A DNA stretch of 64,000 nucleotides, taken from the NCBI GenBank assembly GCA_964453525.1, contig CAYVOV010000023.1:1-64000 (forward strand). Direction: 5' to 3'. The position numbers were made by a program, and so were the translations under genes. Below the pieces are notes generated by a model that saw only the letters and a program-made list of their open reading frames with translations, searched no databases and was not told where the DNA came from. This DNA is from CAYVOV01 sp964453525. Lineage in GTDB: Bacteria; Chloroflexota; Dehalococcoidia; Dehalococcoidales; UBA2162. Below, one piece after another: positions 55,244-63,510 of this stretch; the stretch's first letter is position 1, and each line of letters begins with the position of its first letter.

Positions 55244-55655
55244 TTCTTTACACAGACAATCGACCTTGATTTGATGCTATCGATTTTGGCGCGTAGTGTC
55301 ATTGCGAGCCCCGACTCGTTCCGATATGTCAGAGTGGATGAAATCGGGGCGTGTCAATTTCTTACTTCCTATGTCATTGCGAGCGAAGCGAAGCAATCTC
55401 TATTGATATATTTATATAGATTGCCACGTCGTCCCGATTCTATCGGGACTCCTCGCAATGACAACTATTGAGATTGCCGCGTCGTCCTCTTTTGAAGGAC
55501 AGTTACGCGAAATGGCAAATAAATCAACCATATGATAACAGAATCTCGGATTTACCAGCTTTACCGTTCAGGTTAGCTGTGTTAAAATTAAGCGCCGTGG
55601 AAAGAGCTTATGCCGGTCTGAAAATGCCCCGTAATAACCGGGAAGGATTAAGGGC
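55244..55655. other. Gene-free stretch with family B repeats
   Basis: No convincing gene is seen. The first part holds a composite of two family B units (55298-55462). The last 150 bases are ordinary sequence, with an open frame at 55468-55659 that looks like chance and lacks a ribosome site. Confidence 0.55.
55298..55462. repeat. Composite of two ~97-bp repeats (family B)
   Basis: The first unit starts GTCATTGCGAG (55298) and loses its end around 55370. The second runs from GTCATTGCGAG (55373) through ATTGCCACGTCGTCCCGATTC-type sequence to CTCGCAATGAC (55452-55462). It belongs to the same family as 13235-13330 and 18377-18474. Confidence 0.7.
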
Positions 55656-56738
55656 ATGACTTCGCCACATTCAGCCTCGCGTCTGGTTATGCGCATTATT
55701 GACGCCAACTTTAACAGAATTGGCGAAGGGCTGCGCCTTCTCGAGGAAATAGCCCGCCTGATGCTTGACGATTCTCAATTGACCCAGCAACTGAAGACCC
55801 TGAGGCACGACCTTATCCGGAGTGACCCGTCTTTCAACAGGCAGCTTATCCAGTCGCGACAAGCCGAAAGTGATATCGGCGCTGATATGGATGTCCCCGG
55901 GGAAGAAAAGGAAAAAGAGCTGCCGCTGGTGCTGGTCGCTAATGCTAGGAGAGTGCAGGAATCGCTGAGAACACTGGAAGAGCTTGCCAAGGTTCCGAAT
56001 GCCGCTGTCAGGCTGGACTCTGATAAATTCAGGCAGGCACGCTTTAATCTGTACACGATAGAGCAGGAACTGATGTCAAGACTGCTCGGCAGGGAGAAAC
56101 TGGTGCACATCTCCGGGCTGTATGTTATTATAGACACCGAAATGCTTAAAGGGCGCAACCATGTGGAAATAGCCGACCAGGCAATCCGGGGCGGCGCCAG
56201 AACAATTCAACTGCGTGACAAAGTCCAGAGTAAGGGAAAAGTCCTGGCCCTGGCACGGGAACTACAGGTACTTTGCACTGAAAAAGACACGCTCTTCATA
56301 ATGAATGACTATGCCGATATAGCCATGGCTGCCGATGCCGACGGACTGCACCTGGGACAGGACGACCTGCCCATTGAAGCAGCCCGTAAATTACTGCCGC
56401 TGGGCAAGATTCTCGGCTGCTCGACAACCACTGTCGAACAGGCGGTTGCCGCCGAATCTGGAGGAGCTGACTATATAGCCGTCGGCGCAATCTACCCGAC
56501 ATCATCGAAAACGTCAACAACCACGCCGGCGAAGGTCGTCGGGCTGGGAACTCTGCGCCGGGTAAGGCAAGCGGTGAACGTCCCGCTGGTGGCAATCGGC
56601 GGCATCACTGCGGAAAATACACCTGAAGCTATAGCCGCCGGGGCCGATTCTGTAGCGGTAATCAGTGCCGTACTGGCAGCGGAGTCGCCTGAAGAAGCAT
56701 CAAGGCAAATAGCGGACAGTTTTGAGGCGGAAAAATGA
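55656..56738 (+). CDS. thiE: ThiD2-ThiE fusion: thiamine-phosphate synthase with HMP-P kinase-like N-domain
   Basis: The 360-residue protein joins an N-terminal helical domain (about residues 10-140, I-D-A-N-F-N-R-I-G-E-G-L-R-L-L-E-E-I-A-R and N-A-R-R-V-Q-E-S-L-R-T-L-E-E) of ThiD2 type to a ThiE TIM barrel (about 150-360, with Q-L-R-D-K near 190, N-D-Y-A-D-I-A, G-L-H-L-G-Q-D-D and I-G-G-I). It would phosphorylate HMP-P and couple it to the thiazole phosphate. ATG 55656 has the site GGGAAGGATTAAGGGC upstream. The next gene overlaps by four bases. Confidence 0.93.
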   Translation: MTSPHSASRLVMRIIDANFNRIGEGLRLLEEIARLMLDDSQLTQQLKTLRHDLIRSDPSFNRQLIQSRQAESDIGADMDVPGEEKEKELPLVLVANARRVQESLRTLEELAKVPNAAVRLDSDKFRQARFNLYTIEQELMSRLLGREKLVHISGLYVIIDTEMLKGRNHVEIADQAIRGGARTIQLRDKVQSKGKVLALARELQVLCTEKDTLFIMNDYADIAMAADADGLHLGQDDLPIEAARKLLPLGKILGCSTTTVEQAVAAESGGADYIAVGAIYPTSSKTSTTTPAKVVGLGTLRRVRQAVNVPLVAIGGITAENTPEAIAAGADSVAVISAVLAAESPEEASRQIADSFEAEK

Positions 56739-57376
56739 GCGGACCGACCGACAACCTTGATTCCATAGCCGAACAAATAAGACAGAATTTAACGGTCAAG
56801 GACAAAGCTAGAGAAAAGATGCTGCCACTGTGCCGGGAAGCGATTCGCTGCTCGAGCGAGGCTATCCGGGCAATACACCGGCAGGAATTTGAAAAGGCTG
56901 AAGGCTCACTTGAGTCAGCCCGGAAGCTGCTCATCGAAGCCGGGCAAGCCCTGGCTGACAGCAACGAACTGACCAACACCGGATTCTTAAGGGACTCCCA
57001 GAAGGAGTTCGTCGAAGCAAATGCCGTTCTTGCTATAGTAACCGGGAAACCACTGTCGACTCCCGGTGAGCTTGGTGTTGACTCCGCCGCCTACCTGAAC
57101 GGTCTCGGAGAAGCCGCCAGTGAACTGAGGCGGTACCTCCTGGACAGCATGAGGAAAGGAGACCTGTCCAAGGGCGAAGAACTGCTGACAGCTATGGATG
57201 ATATTTACAGCGTCCTTGTTACCGTGGACTTCCCGGATGCCGTAACCGGCGGACTGCGCCGGACCACCGATATGCTCCGTGGGGTCCTTGAAAGGACGCG
57301 GAGTGACCTGACACTGGGTATCACCCAGCAGAACCTCGGACAGAGGATAGAAAAACTCGAGAGGAATCTTGAGTAA
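56735..57376 (+). CDS. Translin-family protein
   Basis: The 213-residue all-helical protein has the translin layout: R-E-K-M-L-P-L-C-R-E-A-I-R-C-S-S-E-A-I-R-A-I-H-R-Q near residue 25, then D-S-Q-K-E-F-V-E-A near 85 and L-L-T-A-M-D-D-I-Y-S near 150. The family, best known from eukaryotes (with TRAX) and archaea, binds single-stranded nucleic acid and some members cut RNA; in TRAX, acidic residues act in cleavage. E-F-V-E-A here may be equivalent. It is coupled to thiE (ATGA) and precedes hppA. The role in bacteria is unknown; the family call is by pattern and needs a profile search. Confidence 0.72.
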   Translation: MSGPTDNLDSIAEQIRQNLTVKDKAREKMLPLCREAIRCSSEAIRAIHRQEFEKAEGSLESARKLLIEAGQALADSNELTNTGFLRDSQKEFVEANAVLAIVTGKPLSTPGELGVDSAAYLNGLGEAASELRRYLLDSMRKGDLSKGEELLTAMDDIYSVLVTVDFPDAVTGGLRRTTDMLRGVLERTRSDLTLGITQQNLGQRIEKLERNLE

Positions 57377-57418
57377 CCTGAAATCTTGCTTATTCTTTAC
57401 TGAAAGGAGCCTGACTAA

Positions 57419-59440
57419 ATGGACTTGATATGGTTTGCCGTCATAGCCGGTGTCATCGGACTCGGGTTTGTAGTCTATCTTGCTGCTAACGTGTTAAAGA
57501 AAAATAAAGGTAGTGAGCGAATTGTCGAGATAACCTCAGCTATCGAGGAAGGCTCTCTTGCCTTTCTCAAACGCGAATATCTGACTTTAATAGTATTCGT
57601 GATAGTTGTTTTCGTGGTTCTATCCGTGATACCGGATATAGGATGGAAAACAGGAATTGCCTATCTGGTCGGGACGATAGCCTCCGGTGGTGCCGGTTAC
57701 ATAGGGATGAGGATGGGGGTCAAGGCCAACGGGCGGACTGCCACGGCTGCACAGACAGGTTTAAATCCCGCATTACGCGTCGCTTTCTCAAGCGGAGCCG
57801 TAATGGGCACCACCGTAGTAGCACTCGGCATACTCGGCTTGAGTATAATCTACCTTATCTTCGGCGGAGATGACCTGGTGAATATTATAGTCGGTTTCAG
57901 CTTCGGCGCTTCTTCGATTGCTCTTTTCTCCAGGGTGGGTGGGGGTATTTTTACCAAGGGAGCCGACGTAGGCTCCGACCTGGTAGGAAAGGTAGAAGCA
58001 GGTATTCCCGAGGATGACCCGAGAAATCCGGGAGTTATTGCTGATAATGTGGGAGACAACGTCGGTGACATCGCCGGTATGGGTGCAGACCTCTTTGAAT
58101 CGTACGCCGCTTCAATTGTTGCCACGCTGGTGGTAGCGGTAGGCGCCGGCTTTGCCTGGAGCTCGGATATGGCTGTTCTTCCCTTCATCATAGCCGCTGG
58201 CGGGATTCTCTCCGGTATAATAGGTACCTTCTTCGTCAGGACGGGAGAGAAGGCGGAGATGAAATCGTTGCTCTGGGCACTGCGCCGCGGAATATACATA
58301 GCTTCGGTACTTGTTGTCGTTATATCGGGAATCGTTATCTGGGCACTCGACGGAGTGGATTTCGGAGTATTCTGGGCGGTGGTAGCTGGTCTGGTTGCCG
58401 GTATACTGATAGGTCTGAGTGTTGAGTACTACACTTCATATACCTATAAACCCACTCAGAGGATAGCCGAATCAGCCGAAACCGGCACGGGAACGCTTAT
58501 CATTAAGGGTTTCGGTACTGCGATGCTGAGTACCCTGATACCCGTCCTGCTGGTAGTAGTTGCCACCGTGGTTTCTTACCGGGTGGCCGACCTGTACGGT
58601 ATTGCAATAGCGGCACTTGGTATGCTTTCGACGCTTGGTATCACACTGGCGACGGATGCATACGGACCCGTTGCCGACAACGCCGGCGGAATTGCCGAGC
58701 AGGCCCATCTTGACCCTGAAGTCAGAGAGCGGACTGATGCCCTGGACTCTCTCGGGAATACCACGGCGGCAACGGGCAAGGGTTTTGCCATCGGCTCGGC
58801 TGCTCTGGCCGCTCTGGGTATGACGGCAGCATTCGGTGAGACGATGAAGGTTCAGGGATATGAGATGGCAATAAGCCTGAGAGACCCTATAACGATAGTC
58901 GGTCTTTTCATCGGGGCGATGATGGTTTTTATCTTCAGCGCTTTAACGATGGACGCTGTTGGTAAGGCGGCGATGGGTATCGTGAATGAAGTGCGCCGTC
59001 AATGGCGTGAGATCGCTGGTCTGATGGAGGGTACTGCCAGACCTGATTATGCCAAGTGTGTCAGTATCTCAACCGGAGCCGCATTAAAGGCAATGATACT
59101 TCCCGGTCTACTGGCGGTAATCACGCCGATACTTGTCGGTCTTGTGTTGGGGGCTAATGCTCTCGGCGGTATGCTGATAGGGGCTATCGGGGCTGGTTTC
59201 CTGGTGGCTGTTACCATGGCAAACGCCGGAGGTGCCTGGGATAATGCCAAGAAATGGATTGAGACTGGCAAATTCGGCGGTAAGGGTTCAGAGGCTCACA
59301 AGGCAGCCGTCGTCGGTGACACCGTCGGAGACCCTTTCAAGGACACTTCCGGACCTTCTCTTAACATTCTGCTGAAACTGATGTCGATTGTGGCAGTGGT
59401 GTTCGCCCCGATATTCACCCTTACCGGATGGCTGGGATAG
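57419..59440 (+). CDS. hppA: Membrane-bound ion-translocating pyrophosphatase
   Basis: The 673-residue protein has about 16 helices and links PPi hydrolysis to H+ or Na+ pumping. The PPi site is clear: D-V-G-S-D-L-V-G-K-V-E-A-G-I-P-E-D-D-P-R, then N-V-G-D-N-V-G-D near residue 210 and the late G-D-T-V-G-D-P-F-K-D-T. At about residue 447 it reads G-N-T-T-A-A-T-G-K-G, with Ala where K+-independent enzymes have Lys, which marks the K+-dependent class; these can pump Na+, H+ or both. ATG 57419 follows AAAGGAGCC. It serves energy saving from biosynthetic PPi, usual for anaerobes. Confidence 0.96.
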   Translation: MDLIWFAVIAGVIGLGFVVYLAANVLKKNKGSERIVEITSAIEEGSLAFLKREYLTLIVFVIVVFVVLSVIPDIGWKTGIAYLVGTIASGGAGYIGMRMGVKANGRTATAAQTGLNPALRVAFSSGAVMGTTVVALGILGLSIIYLIFGGDDLVNIIVGFSFGASSIALFSRVGGGIFTKGADVGSDLVGKVEAGIPEDDPRNPGVIADNVGDNVGDIAGMGADLFESYAASIVATLVVAVGAGFAWSSDMAVLPFIIAAGGILSGIIGTFFVRTGEKAEMKSLLWALRRGIYIASVLVVVISGIVIWALDGVDFGVFWAVVAGLVAGILIGLSVEYYTSYTYKPTQRIAESAETGTGTLIIKGFGTAMLSTLIPVLLVVVATVVSYRVADLYGIAIAALGMLSTLGITLATDAYGPVADNAGGIAEQAHLDPEVRERTDALDSLGNTTAATGKGFAIGSAALAALGMTAAFGETMKVQGYEMAISLRDPITIVGLFIGAMMVFIFSALTMDAVGKAAMGIVNEVRRQWREIAGLMEGTARPDYAKCVSISTGAALKAMILPGLLAVITPILVGLVLGANALGGMLIGAIGAGFLVAVTMANAGGAWDNAKKWIETGKFGGKGSEAHKAAVVGDTVGDPFKDTSGPSLNILLKLMSIVAVVFAPIFTLTGWLG

Positions 59441-59627
59441 CTTTAGTTAATGCATCGGCGATTACCGTCTTCACCGGACTTACATAGAAGGGAAGTTATT
59501 TAAACATCAATAGTCCGGGTAGACTCCAGTTTGTCCGGGCCACTTTTTATAACTATATTCGCATCCCTTTGACTGTATCAATTTATAAATCATTTGCTGG
59601 GATTCTGATGAACCTCACCCCCTTTAT

Positions 59628-59726
59628 CCCCCTCTCCAAACAGTATCATTCTATAAAGAGTGTGAATATGTATGTTTGGAGAGGGGGAGGAGTTTTTAGA
59701 GAGGGGGGCGAAGCCCCCCTCTCTAA
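59628..59726. repeat. Two-hairpin composite repeat, best copy
   Basis: Hairpin 1: CCCCCTCTCCAAACA (59628-59642) with TGTTTGGAGAGGGGG (59673-59687), 15 perfect pairs and a 30-nt loop. Hairpin 2: TTAGAGAGGGGGGC-GAA and its complement (59696-59726), 14 perfect pairs. In the copy at 44685-44771 the part AAACA/TGTTT of the first stem is AGCCAG/CTGGCT, so pairing is kept while sequence differs. Confidence 0.75.
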
Positions 59727-59761
59727 CTAAATTCCCCCCTTCCCCTTCCTTAAGGAAGAGC

Positions 59762-59921
59762 CTTGCCTCAAAAGTCATTCTGGAGTCCGCCTCTGGCGGA
59801 CGAAGAATCTCAGGGTGGGGAGTCAAGGTAATCCCCTCCTCCCTGAGACCCTTCGCGGAGTTTATACTGAGCGGAGTGAATGTGCTCCAGGGTGACAGGG
59901 ACACACGACTTTTAGGGCAAG
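59762..59921 (+). repeat. MITE-like 160-bp repeat (family A), copy 4
   Basis: It runs from CTTGCCTCAAAAGTC to GACTTTTAGGGCAAG (13 of 15 end positions pair). It is the cleanest copy of the four. Non-coding. Confidence 0.87.
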
Positions 59922-60016
59922 GCTTTTTTAAGGAGAGGGGGGTTTTCGTAACCGGGGGAGAGGTTATAATTTCAATAATAATGCGATGAACTTCCGCTGG
60001 GACATATACCTTTTAT

Positions 60017-62314
60017 CTAAACGGATTCCACTTTATAGACCTTACACAGCAGCGCTCTCAAAGCCCACCCTCCGGTGAGGGGGTCGCAGGAGTCGGGGTC
60101 ATCGAGAGTAAGGACATTGGCATTGGACTGCCATAGTCCGTGCAGCCACGGTTCCTGTGCCGGCTGTTCGGGAAACCACCAGTGGCTCTCCACGTTGACT
60201 ACTTTCGGATGAATCGTGGGCGTAACATTCGCTTTCTGTTTTATTACTCCTCGCCTTGTCTCGATGTATGCCCAGTCGCCATTAGCAATTCCCAGTTCCC
60301 GGGCTGTATCAGGGTGGATATCCATTAGCGGTTCAGGATGCTTTTCCCGCATCCCGATGCCAGGCTGGCGCATCTCGGAATGAAACAGAGGTCTTGACCT
60401 TCCTCCGGTAGTCAGTATCAGAGGATAATCTTTTGCAGTATCCGGGGTCCTGACTGGACTCTCCGGAGGTTCCTCATAGAAGGGCAGGGGGTCATAACCA
60501 AGCTCCTTCAGCACATTCGAATAAAGCTCTGCCTTACCTGAAGGCGTGGCAAATCCCGTTGGCTTTCCCGTATTCGGATTTATCGTCTGGTAAGTCCAGG
60601 GTTCATCACTATTTATTATATGTATCTCGGTGGCGGCTTCCTTATGAGTTATTCCCAGCGGTTCCAGTCGGAAATCAGCCAGTTGCTCCTCGGTCTCCCA
60701 GGGGAAATATTCGCCGAAACCCAGCTTAACGGCCAGCCCGCGGAAGAAGTCGAAATCAGACCTGCGTTCTCCGAGAGGTTCGATTGCCCTCTCCCCGCAC
60801 TGGAACGAGGCTGAGAAATCCTCCGCGGTGCTGCACATCGGTTTCTCAAGCTTGCTGGCTATCGGCAGGACATAGTCCGCCAGCAGAGCGGTCGGTGTCA
60901 TGAAATGTTCCAGGACTACGTGAAGCTCAAGATTGGGACTCTTCAACGCCTTATAAACAAGCTTGGTATTGGCTGCGTTCAGCAGCGGATTCGAGCCCCA
61001 GGTAATTATTGCCTTTATGGGATAAGGTTTTTCGTCGAGTATCGCCCGCCATATCGAAGGCTGATGACTGAGGAAATCATGCCCGCTCATGCAGAGAGGT
61101 ATGCCATAAAGTTCGCGGTAGTGCCTGGCGGTTGGCTCATAGGAAGCCGACCAGGCCATAAGCCTGAACCGCTCCGAGGCAATCTGCCTGGTTCTCTGCT
61201 CCGGAGGGCATTTGTCTTCAAGCTGCAGCATCGAGTCGCGGATGCCCATTTTTCCATTAATTACCGGCCCCGGCCCCAGCGGTGTTTCACCGTCGTCCGC
61301 TCCAAGGTTTCCGGTTATGGCACGCAGGCAGGTTTTCGCCTGTTCGACCCGTATTGAATTCAATCCAATCTCGTCCGGCGCCACACCGAACCAGCCGCCG
61401 AAGGAGCCCGGTTTGACTGTTGCGTACATCCTCGCCGATTCCCTTATCTTCTCCGCCGGTACCCAGGTTATCTCCGCCACCTTATCCGGAGTATATTCGG
61501 CGGCACGCTCCTTCAACCTGTCGAAGCCGAAAGTCCACTTCTTAACGAAGTCCTTATCGTAGAGGTTCTCTTCAATAATCACGTTTATCCAGGCAAGGAA
61601 CAAAGCGGCATCGGTGCCGGGCCTGATTTGAAGCCAGATATCAGCCTGCTCGGCAAGTTCCGTCCGCCTGGGGTCGATTACGATAAGCTTTATATCTTCC
61701 CCTTTCCGCATCCGCTCTTTAATGTCCAGCCATTTCTTCCGCCGGGACTGAATTATATTCCAGCCGGAAAAAACAAGGCACCTGGTAACGCTATAATTAT
61801 CCCGGAGGGTGACAGTCCCCAGCAAAGCCCGCCGCATTGCCTGCTTGTTACAGGCACAAACAGTGCCGGCGCAGCCGATGTTGCCCGGATTGCCGAACAG
61901 GTTCAGGAAGCGGGTACGTATTCCATACATATCGCTTCTCATTGTCCCCTCGGTTAGAGCCAGGCTTTCGGCACCGTAATCGGCCTTGAGCTGTGTTAAA
62001 TTTGCAGCTATCTCATCCAGTGCCTGGCCCCAGGAAATCCTTTCCCATTTGTTCTCACCGCGCTCCCCGGCCCTTTTTAGAGGATGCATAAGCTGGTCCG
62101 GGTGATGCAGCCACTCCGTGAGATGCGGCAGTCTGTCCGGGCAATTCTGAAAAAGGCGCTCACCGTTTACGAGCTTTCTGTTACCCCTGAGCTTAATAAT
62201 CTGCCCGTCCTTCACTTCCGCCAGAATGGCACACCGGTCATGACAGCCCGGTGATGCCCAGCACATCAGTTTTTTAACCTCGATGTCCTCTTTACCAGCA
62301 ACTCTGTCTTTCAT
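60017..62314 (-). CDS. Molybdopterin oxidoreductase, DMSO-reductase superfamily, stand-alone
   Basis: The 765-residue enzyme carries Mo or W bis-MGD. The N-terminal cluster domain has C18, C24, C28 and C58 (C-x5-C-x3-C-x29-C), where relatives have C-x2-C-x3-C, so it could still bind [4Fe-4S]. The likely metal-ligand region reads G-C-A-G-T-V-C-A-C-N near residue 150. Later parts R-R-T-E-L-A-E-Q-A-D, N-L-G-A-D-D-G-E and the C-terminal G-D-W-A-Y-I-E-T-R-R-G are typical. There is no Tat signal, so it is cytoplasmic, and no electron-transfer subunit adjoins. The substrate is unknown. An acetylene-hydratase-like or short-chain oxidoreductase role is open. Confidence 0.9.
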   Translation of the reverse strand: MKDRVAGKEDIEVKKLMCWASPGCHDRCAILAEVKDGQIIKLRGNRKLVNGERLFQNCPDRLPHLTEWLHHPDQLMHPLKRAGERGENKWERISWGQALDEIAANLTQLKADYGAESLALTEGTMRSDMYGIRTRFLNLFGNPGNIGCAGTVCACNKQAMRRALLGTVTLRDNYSVTRCLVFSGWNIIQSRRKKWLDIKERMRKGEDIKLIVIDPRRTELAEQADIWLQIRPGTDAALFLAWINVIIEENLYDKDFVKKWTFGFDRLKERAAEYTPDKVAEITWVPAEKIRESARMYATVKPGSFGGWFGVAPDEIGLNSIRVEQAKTCLRAITGNLGADDGETPLGPGPVINGKMGIRDSMLQLEDKCPPEQRTRQIASERFRLMAWSASYEPTARHYRELYGIPLCMSGHDFLSHQPSIWRAILDEKPYPIKAIITWGSNPLLNAANTKLVYKALKSPNLELHVVLEHFMTPTALLADYVLPIASKLEKPMCSTAEDFSASFQCGERAIEPLGERRSDFDFFRGLAVKLGFGEYFPWETEEQLADFRLEPLGITHKEAATEIHIINSDEPWTYQTINPNTGKPTGFATPSGKAELYSNVLKELGYDPLPFYEEPPESPVRTPDTAKDYPLILTTGGRSRPLFHSEMRQPGIGMREKHPEPLMDIHPDTARELGIANGDWAYIETRRGVIKQKANVTPTIHPKVVNVESHWWFPEQPAQEPWLHGLWQSNANVLTLDDPDSCDPLTGGWALRALLCKVYKVESV

Positions 62315-62340
62315 TTTTCTGTCTTAACCTTTCAATATCG

Positions 62341-62755
62341 TTAAGTTGGAGCCGTTTCCTGACCCGGAGGTCTGGGAGGCACGGCAAAAGCCATACATAC
62401 CGAGGCTATTACAAACAATATCGCCAGCAGTAAAAAGGCATCAATATAACTGCTGGTCCTATCATGCACCCCTCCGGCGAAGATAGGACCCATAACTCCC
62501 ACCGGCGTCATGATAAACCTGGACTACCCATAATAAAACCAAGGGCTTTCCTGCCGAAATACCGCCCCGGAAGCGTCCGATGCTGGCAGCAATAGAGGTA
62601 GGGGTGCGGTTGAGACCCAGTTCCATGGATAGAGGAATAAACAGGGCAGGCATTCCATTATTGTAAAAACCCAGCCCCCAGAGACTCAGAAGGCCGCTGG
62701 TGATGACAGTCCACCAGCGAAAAAATATTCTGGAAAACCTGTCCCTGATTTTCAA
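62341..62755 (-). pseudogene. MFS transporter remnant with large internal deletion and frameshifts
   Basis: The start (ATG 62755) codes for the first two helices of an MFS protein (R-W-W-T-V-I-T-S-G-L-L-S-L-W-G-L-G-F-Y-N-N-G) up to T-S-I-A-A-S-I-G-R-F. Just after, in another frame, comes R-Y-F-G-R-K-A-L-G-F-I-M-G and, in a third frame, M-T-P-V-G-V-M-G-P-I-F-A-G-G-V-H-D-R-T-S-S-Y-type C-terminal MFS sequence, ending with P-R-P-P-G-Q-E-T-A-P-T and stop at 62341. Some 250 residues of the middle are lost. It follows the oxidoreductase's start upstream by 26 bases on the same strand, and perhaps once supplied its substrate. Confidence 0.82.
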
Positions 62756-62880
62756 AATAGGCCCCGTTTAAAAATGAACCTGCTGTCCGGTTACGATACT
62801 AACCGGCGGACGTCACGAAAGATAGTATTTCTGAGTGTAGTTTTATCCCGCTGATTTGTCAATTCGGGAGACAGGGAGGA

Positions 62881-63510
62881 TCAGGTACGCAGGAAGGGAT
62901 TTCCAGAGCGCTCGGCTCCGATAGTGGTGTGAGGTCCGTGTCCGGGATAAACCACGGTGCTGTCCGGCAGCACCATCAGCTTGGTGTAAATACTATCCAT
63001 TAGCTGGCGTCCGCTGCTGCCCGGAAAATCGTACCTCCCGATGCCGAAGTTGAAAAGGGTGTCACCGCTGAAGACCACTCCCTCGCCGATGAGACAGATG
63101 CCGCCCGGCGAATGCCCCGGGGTATGAACAACGAGGAAATGCAGGCCTCCGATATCCAGGCTATCACCGCCTTTCAGCAATAGGTCAGCGGGGGCCGTTT
63201 CACCCATAGAAAACCCGAATCCCATCCGTCCCCCGCGGCGGTTCGAGGGGTCAAGTGAACCGGCTTCATTTTCATGGATGGCAACTTGAGCTCCGGTGGC
63301 GTCTTTTACTCCTTTTATCCCGCCGATGTGGTCCGGGTGACTGTGAGTCAGGACTATATACTTTATCTTTAGACCTAGTTCCTCAATCCTTTTAACAATC
63401 ACGCCCGGCTCCTCACCGGGGTCGATTACCATACCTTCCTTAGTATTTTCATCGCCAACAATATAGCAATTGGCGGCAATCATTCCCACTTCAAGCTTTT
63501 CAATAATCAT
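62881..63510 (-). CDS. MBL-fold metallo-hydrolase (glyoxalase II-like)
   Basis: The 209-residue protein has the metal-binding signature T-H-S-H-P-D-H-I-G-G (H-x-H-x-D-H), with further ligands in H-T-P-G-H-S-P-G, F-S-G-D-T-L-F and Y-P-G-H-G-P-H-T-T. This is the pattern of small glyoxalase II-like hydrolases that bind two Zn or Fe ions and may cut thioesters of glutathione-like or other thiols. It is cytoplasmic. AGGAAAGGAAAAAG precedes ATG 63510. It stands alone between the MFS remnant and the window end. Substrate unknown. Confidence 0.93.
   Translation of the reverse strand: MIIEKLEVGMIAANCYIVGDENTKEGMVIDPGEEPGVIVKRIEELGLKIKYIVLTHSHPDHIGGIKGVKDATGAQVAIHENEAGSLDPSNRRGGRMGFGFSMGETAPADLLLKGGDSLDIGGLHFLVVHTPGHSPGGICLIGEGVVFSGDTLFNFGIGRYDFPGSSGRQLMDSIYTKLMVLPDSTVVYPGHGPHTTIGAERSGNPFLRT

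Larger units (their letters stand above)
59441..60016. other. Gene-free stretch with double hairpin and family A repeat
   Basis: No gene is seen in 576 bases. It holds a two-hairpin element (59628-59726) and the family A repeat copy 4. Several apparent open frames here are read through the repeats and are not genes. Confidence 0.7.
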
